DNA of 64,000 bases, taken from the NCBI GenBank assembly GCA_943736015.1, contig OX031073.1:22595210-22659209 (forward strand), written 5' to 3'. The position numbers and the translations under genes were made by a program. A model generated the notes under the pieces. The model saw only the letters and a program-made list of their open reading frames with translations, did no database searches and was not told where the DNA came from. This document shows, in pieces, positions 32,033-42,886 of this stretch (position 1 is the first letter of the stretch; every line of letters begins with the position of its first letter). Source of the DNA: Tridacna crocea (taxonomy: Eukaryota; Mollusca; Bivalvia; Cardiida; Cardiidae).

Positions 32033-33607
32033 TCACTCTTTACCCCAAAAAATTTAGACATGTTCAAATTGAAAGCATTTGCAGACGACAAAATAAAAGT
32101 GACTGAAAAATTGAAATTTGTTCTGGGAAGGGTAGAAAGCATTGTGGGAAAAGGAGAAAATGCTGGTTACCAGCATTTTCTCCTTTGCCTACAGTGTTTT
32201 CAACAGGCTTCATTCTCGGGGGCGTCAAAAGTAGGGTTTGTGTGGTAATGGGTTAAAGCAATTTCTCCTTTTCCCACAGTGTTTTCAAACATGGTCTCCC
32301 TTCCAGATGGTAAAAATTCTGGATTATTCGATAAAGAGTTAAGATTGTTGAAAAACTGGGATTGTTTGGTAAAGGGTTAACCCATTACCACACAATCCCT
32401 TCTTTTGACGCCCATGAGGAAGAAGCCTTTAGAAAACATTGTGGGAAAAGGAGAAAATGCTGGTAACCAGCATTTTCTCCTTTTCCCACAATGTTTTTCT
32501 ACCCTTCTCAAAACAAATTTCAAATTTTCGGTCAACTTTTATTCTGTTGTCTGCAAATGCTTTCGATTTGGACAAACCTAAAATTTACTCCTTTGGAAAT
32601 GAGGGATTATACAGAGAGGAAGTGATTTTGATGAAAATGATGTGACTCAGAGAGACTACTGATATCTGTAGATCAGGTCAGGGGTGACATGCCTACCATG
32701 TATTGGCAACAGAGTACAGTGGTTACCAACACCTACAGTCATCTGATCCTTGCTTTGACAAAGCGGGGTTTTAAAACCCATTACCACACAGTCTTTAGTT
32801 TTGACGCCCCTGAGAAACAAGCCTTTGGAAAACAAATCATTTGTAGCTCAAATAATGATGTCTGTCTTTGATAGAGTAGAAAACATTGCTGGAAAAGGAG
32901 AAAATGCTGGTAACCAGCATTTTCTGCCTTTCCCACAATGTTTTCTACCTTTCACAAAACAAATTTCAAATTTTCAGTCACTTTAATTTTGTCGTCTGCA
33001 AATGCTTTTGATTTGGACAAACCTAAAATTTTCTCAATGATGGGTGAGTGCAACACTATTCTAAGTGCCTGTAAAATGTACAAGCACTTAGAATAGTGTT
33101 GCACTCACCTATTGTCATGTGGTAATGAGTTAACTCTTTACCAAACAACAAAATTTTGGACCTGTCCAAATTTAAAGCATTTGCATACGACTGAATCAAT
33201 GTGACTCAAAAATTTGAAGTGGATTTGGGAAGGGTAGAAAACATTGTGGGAAAAGGAGAAAATGCTGGTTATCAGCATTTTCTCCTTTTCCTACAATGTT
33301 TTCATAAGGTTTCTTTCTCAGGGTCGTTAAAAGTTGGGATTATGTGGTAAAGAGTTAATACATCTCCATAATGAATTATCCCTTTACCACACAGTCCCAA
33401 CTCTTAACGATCCTGAAGGAGGAGGCTTTGGAAAACGCTGTTGGAACAGGAGAAAATGCTGGCAACCAGCATTTTCTCCTTTTCCAACCGCGTTTTCTAC
33501 CCCGTATCAAAGGTAGAAATAATCATTTTGAGATACATTTTATTTGTTGTCTGCAAGTGCTTTTCAATTGGATAAGTCCGGAATTTTGTCGTGTGGTGAA
33601 GGGTTAT
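32033..33607. mobile_element. Hairpin MITE cluster before DIP2 exon 3
   Basis: 32033-32255 (full), 32256-32342 (type C right half starting at the palindrome centre, AGCAATTTCTCC), 32343-32380 (end fragment), 32377-32605 (full, right end worn), 32773-33133 (carries a subgroup insert and a 67 bp foldback), 33130-33358 (full, chained) and 33376-33607 (TTAT on both sides; arms GTTGGAACAGG/CCTTTTCCAAC). Confidence 0.85.
33043..33109. repeat. Perfect 26 bp foldback inside a MITE
   Basis: GGTGAGTGCAACACTATTCT then AAGTGC pairs without mismatch with 33084-33109, across a 15-base loop. Neighbouring MITEs lack it at this place, so it is a small insertion. The stem's perfection suggests it is recent. 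Confidence 0.9.
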
Positions 33608-33899
33608 GCAAAACAAGTTTGCCTTCCAATTATAGATCTCCATTAAATCAATCATTCTAACAAGCAATGAACCATGAGGTAGAATGGTCCTTGGGCATAC
33701 AGAAAAATTGACCAATGTTGAAAAGTTTCGGCCCAGACCAGCCTGCACAGTCTGAAAGAATGGTGAAGTAGCAGTAAAAATCCATAGATATTGTTGAAAA
33801 TGGCATTCATGAGTTAGAAAAGCAAACAAAGCAAACATGCAAACCGACAAACAAACAAGTTCATGGTCAATCATCAATGATGAAATTGTTTTCTTGCAG

Positions 33900-33992
33900 A
33901 TGCTACCAGCCCATCAGAGCCCAGCCCACAAACATCAGCCCAGAGGCGGGCGCAGCGCCGACTTACAAGGGAAGATAACAGATACCATTCAG
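33900..33992 (+). CDS. DIP2: DIP2 coding exon 3, Ser/Pro/Gln linker and basic segment
   Basis: Ninety-three bases, phase 1 in and out. It reads TSPSEPSPQTSAQRRAQRRL then TREDNRYHS. The vertebrate protein has a comparable low-complexity stretch followed by SRDERFRS, so RYHS aligns with RFRS. The acceptor is TTCTTGCAG, the donor GTGAGC. The exon is distinctly richer in G and C than its surroundings. Confidence 0.85.
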
Positions 33993-34042
33993 GTGAGCCA
34001 TTGTTTTCAATAGAAGAGAGTGTGGACTTATAACTGTAACAT

Positions 34043-34810
34043 TTTAAATCTTTACCAAATGACAAATTATAGACTGGTCCAAATTGAAAGCATTTGCAGA
34101 CGACAAAATAAATGTGACTGAAATACTGAAATTTGGTTTGGGAAGGAGGGAAAACATTGTAGGAAAAGGAGAAAATGCTGGAAAAAATAAATGTGACTGA
34201 AATACTGAAATTTGGTTTGGGAAGGGTAGAAAACACTGTGGGAAAAAGGAGAAAATGCTGGTCACCAGCATTTTCTCCTTTTCCCACAATGTTTTCAAAA
34301 GACTTTTTTCAAGGGGTCGTTAAAAGTTAGAATTGTGCGGTAAGGAGTTAATCCTGTACTACACAATTCTGACTTCTTATGACCCTGAGAGAGAAAGCTT
34401 TAGAAAACATTGTAGGAAAAGGAGGAAATGCTGGTAACCAGCATTTTCTCCTTTTCCCACCACGTTTTCTACCCTTTGTTCATCAGATTTCATTTCTTGT
34501 TGCACATTTGTATGTTGTCTGCAAATATATATATACACATAATTTTGGACAAGTCTTAAACTGTGTCGGTTGATAAGGAGTCAACCATATATCAGAAGTT
34601 ATAGTCTAGTATAATTACAAATTATAACGATCCAAGACGATCCCACATTTCAACTATTCTCTAGAAAGCTTTTGAAAACTTAGAGGAAAAAACCAGACGT
34701 TGATAGCCAGCAATTTCTTCTTTACCTGCATTGTTTTTTTACACTGCCAAGGGCATATCAGATCATTTGTGTCGTATGATAATCTTTCCTATTGTGGTTA
34801 AGAGTGAAAG
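34043..34810. mobile_element. Hairpin MITE copies after DIP2 exon 3
   Basis: 34043-34351 contains a tandem duplication: the first left arm stops at GAAAATGCTGG and the body AAATAAATGTGACTG restarts before a second, complete hairpin. 34348-34583 is chained to it. About 34628-34810 is badly worn. Confidence 0.82.
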
Positions 34811-34971
34811 ATAATGCTTTTAAAAGTGTTTGGGATAAGGAAGATGCTTGAAAATAGTTCATATGAGAGTAATAGTCATGAATCATTTGACTGTTTGCTT
34901 ATAGAGATTCCAAAAATAAAGATTTACCGAAAGCAGAGAAAAAAACCTTTTTAGTTAGTACATGTATATAG

Positions 34972-35168
34972 TCAGAGCCCCAGATAAGAGGGAGTGATGA
35001 TTTTCTAAATTCATTATTTCTCATCGAAACCCTATGTTCTGGGTACTCATTAGAATCATCTCGATGAGACGATTCTAATGAGTACCCAGAACATAGAGTT
35101 TATTACAAAATAATTAATATTTTCAATTTTGAAATCCACATCACTCTGGCTATCTGGAGCTCTGAGTC
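34972..35168. mobile_element. Long-palindrome element, CAGAGCTC family, copy 2
   Basis: Opens CAGAGCCCCAGATAAGAGGG and closes TGGCTATCTGGAGCTCTG. The inner stem TATGTTCTGGGTACTCATTA faces its inverse across GAATCATCTCGATGAGACGA. The fold spans most of the element. Confidence 0.85.
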
Positions 35169-35397
35169 TGATATTGACTTTTTTTATTTTCGGATTTATA
35201 CTCACAGATTCCCTCTAGGAAGGCAAATTTTTTAATTATCAGGACATTGGTCTGTATTCACAATTCTTGAGAAATTTGCTTAGATTTATAAGTGAAACAT
35301 CTTCTGATTGGCTAAATTAAATAGTGTAGCAATCAGAAATTGTGTAACTTTCGAAATTAGAAAATTCTTCAGTAAAAGACTGAGAATGTTCTTGACT
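35169..35397. other. DIP2 intron, nothing recognised
   Basis: No ORF or repeat match beyond an AT-rich composition. Confidence 0.3.
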
Positions 35398-36146
35398 TTA
35401 ACTTTTTACCAAACCACAACATTTTAGACTAAGTAGTCCAAATTGAAAGCATTAACAGACGACAAAATAAAAGTGACTGAAAAATTGAAATTTGATTTGG
35501 GATGGGTTGAAAACAGTGTTGAAAAAGAAGATAATGCTGGTTACCAGCATTTTCTTCTTTTCCCACAATATTTTCAAAAGGCTCTTTTCCCAGGATCGTT
35601 AACAGTCGGGATTGTGTGATAAAGAGTTAACCTTTTCCCACACAATGAAGACTTTTGACGACCCTTTGAAAGAAGCCTTTTGAAAACATTGTAAGAAAAG
35701 GAGAAAATGCTGGTAACCAGCATTTTCTCCTTTTCTCACAATGTTTTCTACCCTATCAATAAACAATTGTACCATTTGAGCCACATTGAAATAGTTGTCT
35801 GCAAATGCTTTCAATTTGGACAGGGCTATAAATTTGTCCTCTACAAATGCTTTCAATTTGGACTGGGCTATAAATTTGTCGTCTGGTAAAGAGTTCAAAG
35901 TTCCTTTCAGGACTATAGTCAACCCCTTCCCAAACAACAAATTCTAGACTCTTCCAAACTAAAAGAGTTTGTAGACGACATAATTAACTTTCATAACAAT
36001 GGCAGAAAATTATCTGAACGGGCAGAAAACACTGCGGGAAAAGGAGAAATTGCTCATTACGAGCAATTTCTCCTTTTCCCACAGTGTTTTCAAAAGACTT
36101 GTGCTACAGACAGGTAAAAACAAGGGCTTGTTTGGGAAAGGGTTAA
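35398..36146. mobile_element. Two chained type A MITEs and a type C MITE
   Basis: 35398-35630 and 35627-35896 share TTAA; the second has an internal tandem duplication of CAAATGCTTTCAATTTGGAC. 35919-36146 is type C: core AAATTGCTCATTACGAGCAA, ends CCCCTTCCCAAAC / GGGAAAGGG. Type C ends 63 bp before the candidate DIP2 microexon. Confidence 0.87.
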
Positions 36147-36209
36147 TGTTTTATCTGAGAGCTGCTCAAATAAATCAAGAGTGTATGATTTTTGTTTTCC
36201 ATTGAACAG

Positions 36210-36227
36210 AGAACACAAATGAAGAAG
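36210..36227 (+). CDS. DIP2: Possible DIP2 18-base microexon (tentative)
   Basis: AGAACACAAATGAAGAAG lies between a pyrimidine-rich acceptor (TTTTCCATTGAACAG) and the donor GTAATG. It is phase 1 on both sides and would add ENTNEE between exons 3 and 5. Without it, RYHS-E-IRTEAV aligns residue for residue with human RFRS-D-VHTEAV, so the microexon would be an optional insert. Short AG...GT pairs occur by chance in 20 kb of intron, so this is a candidate only. Confidence 0.35.
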
Positions 36228-36418
36228 GTAATGTCCTATTGCAATAAATTGCTGTGATTTATTTGGTATTGAAGTAAACAGTTTTTATGTCAACTTTTAT
36301 CCTGTGTATTGCCCTTTTATTCATGTGCACTTACAAATTTCTCAAGGAAACAATCATACCATATGATATCCTTAGGATCATGTTAAATACAGAATATAAG
36401 AGTTCTGTCCCCTTTTCA

Positions 36419-37732
36419 ACACTTTATCCCTGTCAACAGAAATTCAAAATTGTACACTGGTTGAAATTGAAAGCATTTTAATACAGTATAAATGTGACTC
36501 AAATCAGTAAATTTTACCCTAGAACTGTGGATGATATTGTTTGAAAAGTGTGGATAACATTGCGGAAAAATGATAATAGGTTGGTTAACAGGATGTATAG
36601 CTCACCTGAGCATGAAGTGCTCATGACGAGCTTTTGTGATTGTGCTGTGTTTGTCATCCGTCTTCAACTTTTACCTTGTGTACACTCTAGTCTAATGCTC
36701 ATGAAACTTGGTCAGAATATTTTACCTTGATGATATATCCTATTAGTGTAAAAGTGTGTCATATTGAGTAAAAAACTAGGTCACTAGGTCAAATCTTTAA
36801 AAAACAACCTTGTGTAGACTCTATAGTCCGCATTTTCTGTCAAATACTGTTGAAAATTGGTCAGAATGTTTGTCTTTATGATATTGCAAACATTTTAGAA
36901 TGGGTCATGTCTGATCAAAAAGTAGGTCACTAGGTTAGATCTTAGAAAAAGGCTGTGTATGCTCTATAGGCTACAAAAAGTAGGTCTCTGTGAGAAATTC
37001 TAGGAAGCTTGTCTACAAGCTAGAGGCAAATTTTTCAATCCAATAATTACGGAAGCTTGGTAGAATGTCTGCCATGATATCTCGAAAGAGATTGAAAATG
37101 GATCATGTTTGGTCTCAAGACTCAGGTGAGCAACTGCAGGGCCATCAAGGCCACCTTGTCTCATTTCTCACAATGTTTTCTAAAGGCTTTTATGAAATAA
37201 TTGTAAAAATTATTGCATGGTAAAGGATAAAAACTCAATATTGTACCAATATGAATGTTTATACTGCTGCTATTGACAGCTTTAAAAACATTGTGGGAAA
37301 AGAATTTTTTTATAACATTTTAGCACTGAATTGTTTCTTTCCAAATTTTTGTTTCCATACCTTCGAAAAAACAATATTGTCTTCCTTTCACAAGTCAGTC
37401 TTCTGTTGCAGTAGTAACTCTAGCTTGATTAACTCTTCACCAAACGACAAAAATTTAGACAGGTTGAAATTGAAGCACTTGCAGATGAAAACATAAAAGT
37501 GACTGAAAATTGGAAATTTGCTTTATGAAGGGTAGAAAACATTGTGGGAAAAGGAGAAAATAGTGACCAGCATTTCCTTTTCCCATAATGTTTTTTTTTT
37601 CTGAAGGCTTCTTTCTCAGGGTTGTTTAAAATCTGGATTGTGTGGTAAAGAGTTAACCCTGTACTCCATAGATACTCATTTCTATGCATTGCTTGGGTCA
37701 TTATAAATCTGGATTGTGCGGTAAAGAGTTAA
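36419..37732. mobile_element. Hairpin MITEs, one split near its palindrome centre
   Basis: 36419-37231 is a worn copy split between its arms by the element at 36598. About 37265-37320 is an arm fragment. 37429-37656 is full, with most of the hairpin core lost. 37653-37732 is an 80 bp chimera: type B left terminus (ACTCCATAGATACTCATTTC) joined to a type A right terminus (GGTCATTATAAATCTGGATT). Confidence 0.78.
36598..37161 (-). mobile_element. Helitron/Helentron-like element related to 1-1563
   Basis: Minus-strand 3' end: GAGCACTTCATGCTCAGGTG then AGCTA, the same hairpin and end as at 1538-1563. The interior holds diverged copies of the array unit (AGGTCACTAGGTCAAATC). The other end is CAGGTGAGC-type sequence plus the hairpin GGGCCATCAAGGCC. 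Only two to three units remain. Confidence 0.6.
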
Positions 37733-37824
37733 AGCACAATGAAATAACCAAGTGGACATTCTCAAATTAGAAATGAGACCCATTATTGGTTCAAGTTTAC
37801 TTTTGCCCAGAATGTAAAAGCAGT

Positions 37825-38045
37825 AAATCAAAGATTAGATATTCTGTGCAGTCTGATCTTGATCTACAATGGCTCTATAGGCAATTTCATTTTGTTAAAA
37901 GTGCTTTCAAGATAATGCGCAAAATGTTTCAACATAAGAAGTGTTCTATGCTAGATTATTTAGATAAAGAATATGTGGTACAGATTCAAGATCAGACTAC
38001 AAGATCAGACTCCTTTGCAGCCTGATCTAGATCTGTACTGTGCAC
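37825..38045. repeat. GATC/CAGACTG foldback elements, copies 4 and 5
   Basis: About 37825-37885 (half-like, TGCAGTCTGATCTTGATCTA) and 37978-38045 (GTACAGATTCAAGATCAGAC against CTGATCTAGATCTGTACTG, arms matched). Confidence 0.65.
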
Positions 38046-38152
38046 ATTATGGCAGCTTTATTATGCTATCTTGTAGAAAGGTATTAGCTCTTGCCCGAAA
38101 ATATTTTCACTGAAGTTTGTTGAAGGTTTCATGCAATGGATGATAATGTAGG

Positions 38153-39422
38153 TTAACCCATTACCACACAATCCCTACTTTTGACGCCCCTGAGAAAGAA
38201 GCCTTTAGAAAACATGGTGGAAAAAGGAGAAAATGCTGGTAGCCAGCATTTTCTCCTTTTCCCACAATGTTTTCTACCCTTCAAAAAACAAATTTCCAAT
38301 TTTCAGTCACTTTTATTTTGTCGTCTGCAAATGCTTTTGATTTGGACAAACCTAAAATTTTGTCGTTTGGTAACGAGTTAAGAGGTATTTGCATGTGGGG
38401 AGAGGTCCTTAAAGAATCATATCAAACTTGCACAGATTGAAGTGGTTTATGTTTGATGCTGATTAGTTTTCTTTTCATCCAATATTTAATCTTTTACCAC
38501 ACAATCCTGGCTTTTAAGGACCCTGAGACAGAAACCTTTTAGAAAACATCGTAGGGAAAAGGAGAAAATGCTGGTTACCAGCATTTTCTCCTTTTCCCAC
38601 AATGTTTTCTAACCTGGTGAAGACAATTATTCCATCATTTAAGCCACATTTATTTTGTAGTCTGCAAATGCTTTCAATTTGGACCAATCTTAAATTTTGT
38701 CATTTGAGACAGATTTAACTCTTTGTAACCACACAGTCCCGCCATGTATCGATCCTGAGAAAGAAAGCTTCTGAAAATATTGTGGGAAAAGGAGAAAATG
38801 CTAGTAATCAGCATTTTCTCCTTTCCCACAATGTTTTCTAACTGTTGTAAATCAAATTTCCATTTTTCAGTTATAGTGTAATAATTTTAGACTAGTCTAT
38901 AATAATTTGGAGCATTTGCAGACGGTAAAAAATAATGTGATCCAAAAATTGAACTTCATCTCTGAAAGGGTTTTTTCCACAATGTTTTCGGAAGACTTCT
39001 TTCCAAGGATCGTGAAAACCGGGATCGTTTGGTAAAGGGTTTAATAAGGTGACAGAATTTTGATGTTATCCAATTTAAAAGTAATACAGTAAACAATTTT
39101 AAAGTGGAGCTTGAAATATTGTCAGTAAAATTGAGAACATGTTGGCAAGCATCATTTGCTCTTATTCCAGAATCATTTCAAAAGCTGTCTTTCTTTGTTC
39201 AGTCAACCTTTTACCACACAGAGCTGACCTTTAACAACCCTTTTGATGCCTTTTGAAAAGGTTGGAAAAAGAGAAGGAAAAAATGTTGGTTACCAGCATT
39301 TTCTCCATTTCTCACAATGTTTTGAACCCTATCAAAGAAGAAATGCACCATTTGAGCCACATTTAAATTGTTGTCTGCAATGATTTTGGGGGCTAAAATT
39401 TTGTTGTCTGGTAAAGGGTTAA
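38153..39422. mobile_element. Hairpin MITE cluster in the long DIP2 intron
   Basis: 38153-38381 (full), 38486-38717 (full), 38714-39044 (two copies fused; the second lost its palindrome) and 39203-39422 (worn). The third shares the TTAA of the second. Confidence 0.82.
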
Positions 39423-39509
39423 ACACAATTTCATTTTAGTACATTTGATTCTGGAATGATACTAAGAATGGTTGGTGAATATCGACCTCAGATTTCTGTA
39501 TTTCATCGC

Positions 39510-39703
39510 TCTAGATAACAGGGAGTGATGGTATTCAAAATCCATTATTTCTGTTCCAAACCCTATGTTGTGGGTACTCATTAGAATCGTCTCAATGAGA
39601 CAATTCTAATGAGTACCCACAACATAGGGTTATGTGAAAAATTATTGAGATTTTCACTTTTGAAATCAAAATCACTCCCTCTGTCTCAGGAGCTCTGAGA
39701 TTT
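39510..39703. mobile_element. Long-palindrome element, CAGAGCTC family, copy 3
   Basis: The clearest copy: CCCTATGTTGTGGGTACTCA then TTAGAATCGTCTC faces an almost perfect inverse, flanked by GGGAGTGATGG and AATCACTCCC and by GCTC at the edges. Confidence 0.87.
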
Positions 39704-39856
39704 GCGCATATGTCTTTAAAAGCAATCATCAATAAAATCGTCTAATTCATGTAGTGTTGGTATATAGTTATGAAATATGGGAATAATTTTGACTATCTAT
39801 GCACAACTTGGAATTTGTGCCCACTTGATTCTGCACAAACATAGTACTGGTTTTAC

Positions 39857-40081
39857 TTCACCCTTTACCCCATAAGGCATTTCTATGGTCTCTCTAATTG
39901 ACCCTAAATAACAGCAAGGATGAAACCGTTTCCTATGTTTATATGAAACCTTTTGAAAGCATAGAAAACATTGTGATAAATGATGAAATTGTGACGAGCA
40001 ATTTCACCTTTTGCCACAATGTTTTCCAAAGGCTCCTACAAGCAATGCCTAGAAATGAGTATCTATGGAGTGAAGGGTTAA
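39857..40081. mobile_element. Hairpin MITE, type B
   Basis: Reverse orientation relative to 11160-11392. One side of the hairpin is shortened (GATGAAATTGTGACGAGCAA). TTCA at the left, TTAA at the right. Confidence 0.85.
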
Positions 40082-40160
40082 TACAGCATTGGTGATTTTC
40101 GTTATAAAGTTTGCCTATAATCCTATTCCTGTACACAATGTATCTAGGCCTATGAAATCT

Positions 40161-40781
40161 TTAACCCATTACCACATAATCCCTACTTTTGATGACCCTT
40201 AGAAAGAAGCCTATAGAAAATATTGTGGGAAAAGGAGAAAATGCTGGTAACCATAATTTTCTCTTTTTCCCTCGTAATGTTTTCTACCCTTTACAAAACT
40301 ATTTTCCAATTTTCAGTCACTTTTATTTTGTCGTCTGCAAATGCTTTTGTCATCTGGTAATGAGTTAGTCACCATATCATACAACCAAATGTTTGGATTT
40401 CTCCAAATTGAAATCATTTGCAGATGACACAATGAATGGGACCCAAAAACTAAAAGATTTTTTTGGAAGGGTAGAAAACATTGTGGGATAAGAATAGTAT
40501 CAAAAGGCTTCTTTCATAGAGTCGTAAAAAGTCGGGAATGTGTGGTAAAAGGTTAACTCATGACCAAAATGTCAGTATTTTAGGCTTGTCTAAATCAAAA
40601 GCATTTGCAGATGACAAAATAAAAGAGACTAAAATTTTAAATTTGTTTTGTTTGGAGTAGAAAACATTGTGGAAAAAGGAGAAAATGCTGGTTACCAGCA
40701 TTTTCTCCTTTTTCCACAATGTTTTCTAGAGGCTTCTCTCTCAGGGTTGTCAAAAGTAGGGATTGTGTGGTAAAAAGTTAA
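40161..40781. mobile_element. Three chained hairpin MITEs
   Basis: 40161-40368, 40365-40556 (core lost) and 40553-40781 (clean; GGAAAAAGG/CCTTTTTCC arms). The first junction is TTAG, the second TTAA. Confidence 0.85.
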
Positions 40782-41177
40782 ATAAATAGAAACTGACAGA
40801 ATAGGAATGTAGTCATGGCTGTAATTTGTGGTTGCTGTTGTGACTGACTAGACAATACAAGGACAAAAAGGGGAATATCTATCACATCTTTTTCTTATTT
40901 CCAACATAAAAGGGTTTCTTTTTGTGTGAAATGTGAGCCTGTTCTACTGTAGACTGTTATATTTATTTTGCCATTTGAAAAAAAACTTCCTTTATTTTTC
41001 TAAACCTCAAAGCTTCTTAGCAGGACTGAAGGAAGTTAACCCTATACTTAGTACAGATAACTGTCCCCAAGGGCGATGTTACTTTTCGACTGGTCGCCTC
41101 TGGGTACAGAGACAATCCGGACAAAATCAGTTGAAAGTTCCGCACAGATTTTGTGCTAATTTCCAAAATAGATAAGG
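40782..41177. other. DIP2 intron with a 60 bp segment repeated at 56525
   Basis: 41045-41110 (AGTACAGATAACTGTCCCCA then GATGTTACTTTTCGACTGGT) recurs inverted at about 56525-56585. The rest is unassigned. Confidence 0.55.
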
Positions 41178-41892
41178 TGTAACTCTTTACTACACAATCC
41201 CGATTTCTGACGACCCTGAGGAAAAGGCCTTTTGAAAACATTGTTGGAAAAGGAGAAAATGCTGGTAACCAGCATTTTCTCCTTTTCCAAACAATGTTCC
41301 TCCTAGGGGTTGTAAAAAGTGTCGGCTTGTGTTCAAAATACTAGTAATTGCCTGTTTCTGGCAAAGCGCTGGTGGGGCCGTCACATTCAGTAACAGCTCT
41401 AGTTTTTGACCAGTCTTTTATGTCATGTGGTAAAGAGTTAACCTTTTATCGAACAATGCCTGGTTTCTTTGACCCTGAGATGGAAGCCTTTTGAAAACAT
41501 TATGGCAAAAGGAGGAAATGCTTGTAACCAGCATTTTCTCCTTTTCCCACAATATTTTCTACCCTGCTGGAAACAAATTTAAATTTTTTTAGTTACGTTT
41601 ATTTTGTCATCTTCAAATGCTTTCAGTTTGGGCCAGGCTAAAATTTTGTTGTTTGGTAACAGGTTAACCCTTTACTCCATAGATACTCATTTCTACGCAT
41701 TGCTTATAGGAGCCTTTGGAAAACATTGTTGCAAAAGGTGAAATTGCTCGTGACGAGCAATTTCACCTTTTGCCACAATGTTTTCTACACTATCAAAAGG
41801 TGTCATATACACATAAGAAACGGCTTCATCCTTGCTGTTATTTAGGGTCAATTAGAGATAACATAGAAATGCCTTATGGGGTAAAGGGTTAA
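41178..41892. mobile_element. Chain of three hairpin MITEs, types A, A and B
   Basis: 41178-41441 (right side partly replaced by unrelated sequence), 41438-41667 and 41664-41892 (type B, core TTGCTCGTGACGAGCAA intact), linked through shared TTAA at 41438 and 41664. Different subfamilies in one chain show that a copy's end serves as target for another type. Confidence 0.88.
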
Positions 41893-42060
41893 GGGAACCA
41901 TGTCATTCCCTTGATAAGTATCTGTCTTCAATGGGGATATGTGGGAGGGATGTTTTTTTGAAACGCCAATTATGTCCTTGAGATTGTAGGGACTCTCTTT
42001 TCCAAGCGAAGAGTATAGGTCGAAGATTGAACTTCAGGATTTGTGCAGTCTGATATTAAT

Positions 42061-42631
42061 TTAACTCTTTACCAAACAACAAAATTTTAGACTGGTCCAA
42101 ATTGAAAGAACTTGCAGACGAAAAAATTAATGTAACTGAAAAACCGAAATTTGTGCTAGATATGGTAGAAAACACTGTGGGAAAATTTAACTTTTTACCA
42201 GAAGGCAAAATCTGAGCACTGTCCAAATTGAAAGCATTTGCTCGAGACAATTTCTATAGGCCTCAAATAGGCCAAGTTTTCTCTGATAGTGTTGAAAACA
42301 TTGTGGAAAAAGGAGAAAATGCTGGATACCAGTATTTTCTCCATTTACCACAATGTTTTCAAAAGCCTTCTCCCTCAGGGTTGTAAAATGTTGGAATTGT
42401 GTGTTTAAATCTTTCCCAAACAACAGATTTTGGACCCTTCCAAACTGAAAGAGTTTGCATACCACAATTTTAGATTTGCAGAAAATTGCAGAAAGTTCTC
42501 AAGAAGGGTAGAAAACACTGCGGGAAAAGGAGAAATTGCTCGTTACAGTCAATTTCTCCTGTTCCCACAGTGTTTTCAAAGACTTTTACTGCAGACATGT
42601 AAAAACCAGGGCTTGTTTGGTAAAAGGTTAA
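42061..42631. mobile_element. Chain of three hairpin MITEs, types A, A and C
   Basis: 42061-42190 is cut within the left arm (CACTGTGGGAAAA then TTTAAC), 42187-42408 is complete, 42405-42631 is type C (core GAAATTGCTCGTTACAGTCA, right arm slightly altered). Shared TTAA at 42187 and 42405. Confidence 0.85.
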
Positions 42632-42754
42632 GGTTAAGCATTGACCTAACCTTACAAAATTATGTAATATAGACTATAATGTTCTGTTTGGAATCAAAAC
42701 CAGAATGCTGAAAAACTTCAGGTTATTGTTGTTGTTGTTAAGAATTCTCTCTGC

Positions 42755-42860
42755 CAAGCTGGTAGTGTAGTTCAGAGATCAGACTGCACATTTTGAGCAT
42801 CTGATCTTGAATTACACAGGCTGTAAAGGCAACTGAAGTTGTTAAAGGCGCTTTTCTTTT
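42755..42860. repeat. GATC/CAGACTG foldback element, copy 6
   Basis: AGTGTAGTTCAGAGATCAGA against ATCTGATCTTGAATTACACA: the arms match each other at TTCA/TGAA, where copies 1 and 3 have GATC. Confidence 0.7.
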
Positions 42861-42886
42861 AGGGTGTGAATTTTTCAGTGAAGTGG

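Noticed and set aside
33497-34298. Minus-strand ORFs of 126, 137 and 84 codons over DIP2 exon 3
   Set aside because: Parts run through MITE arms (CLLPFSHN-like strings seen at many hairpins), and the other parts are the antisense of the exon.
42430-42672. Many 60-100 codon ORFs with ENIVGKGENAGNQHFLLF-like text
   Set aside because: This string is the translation of the hairpin arms in one frame and recurs at nearly every MITE in either orientation.
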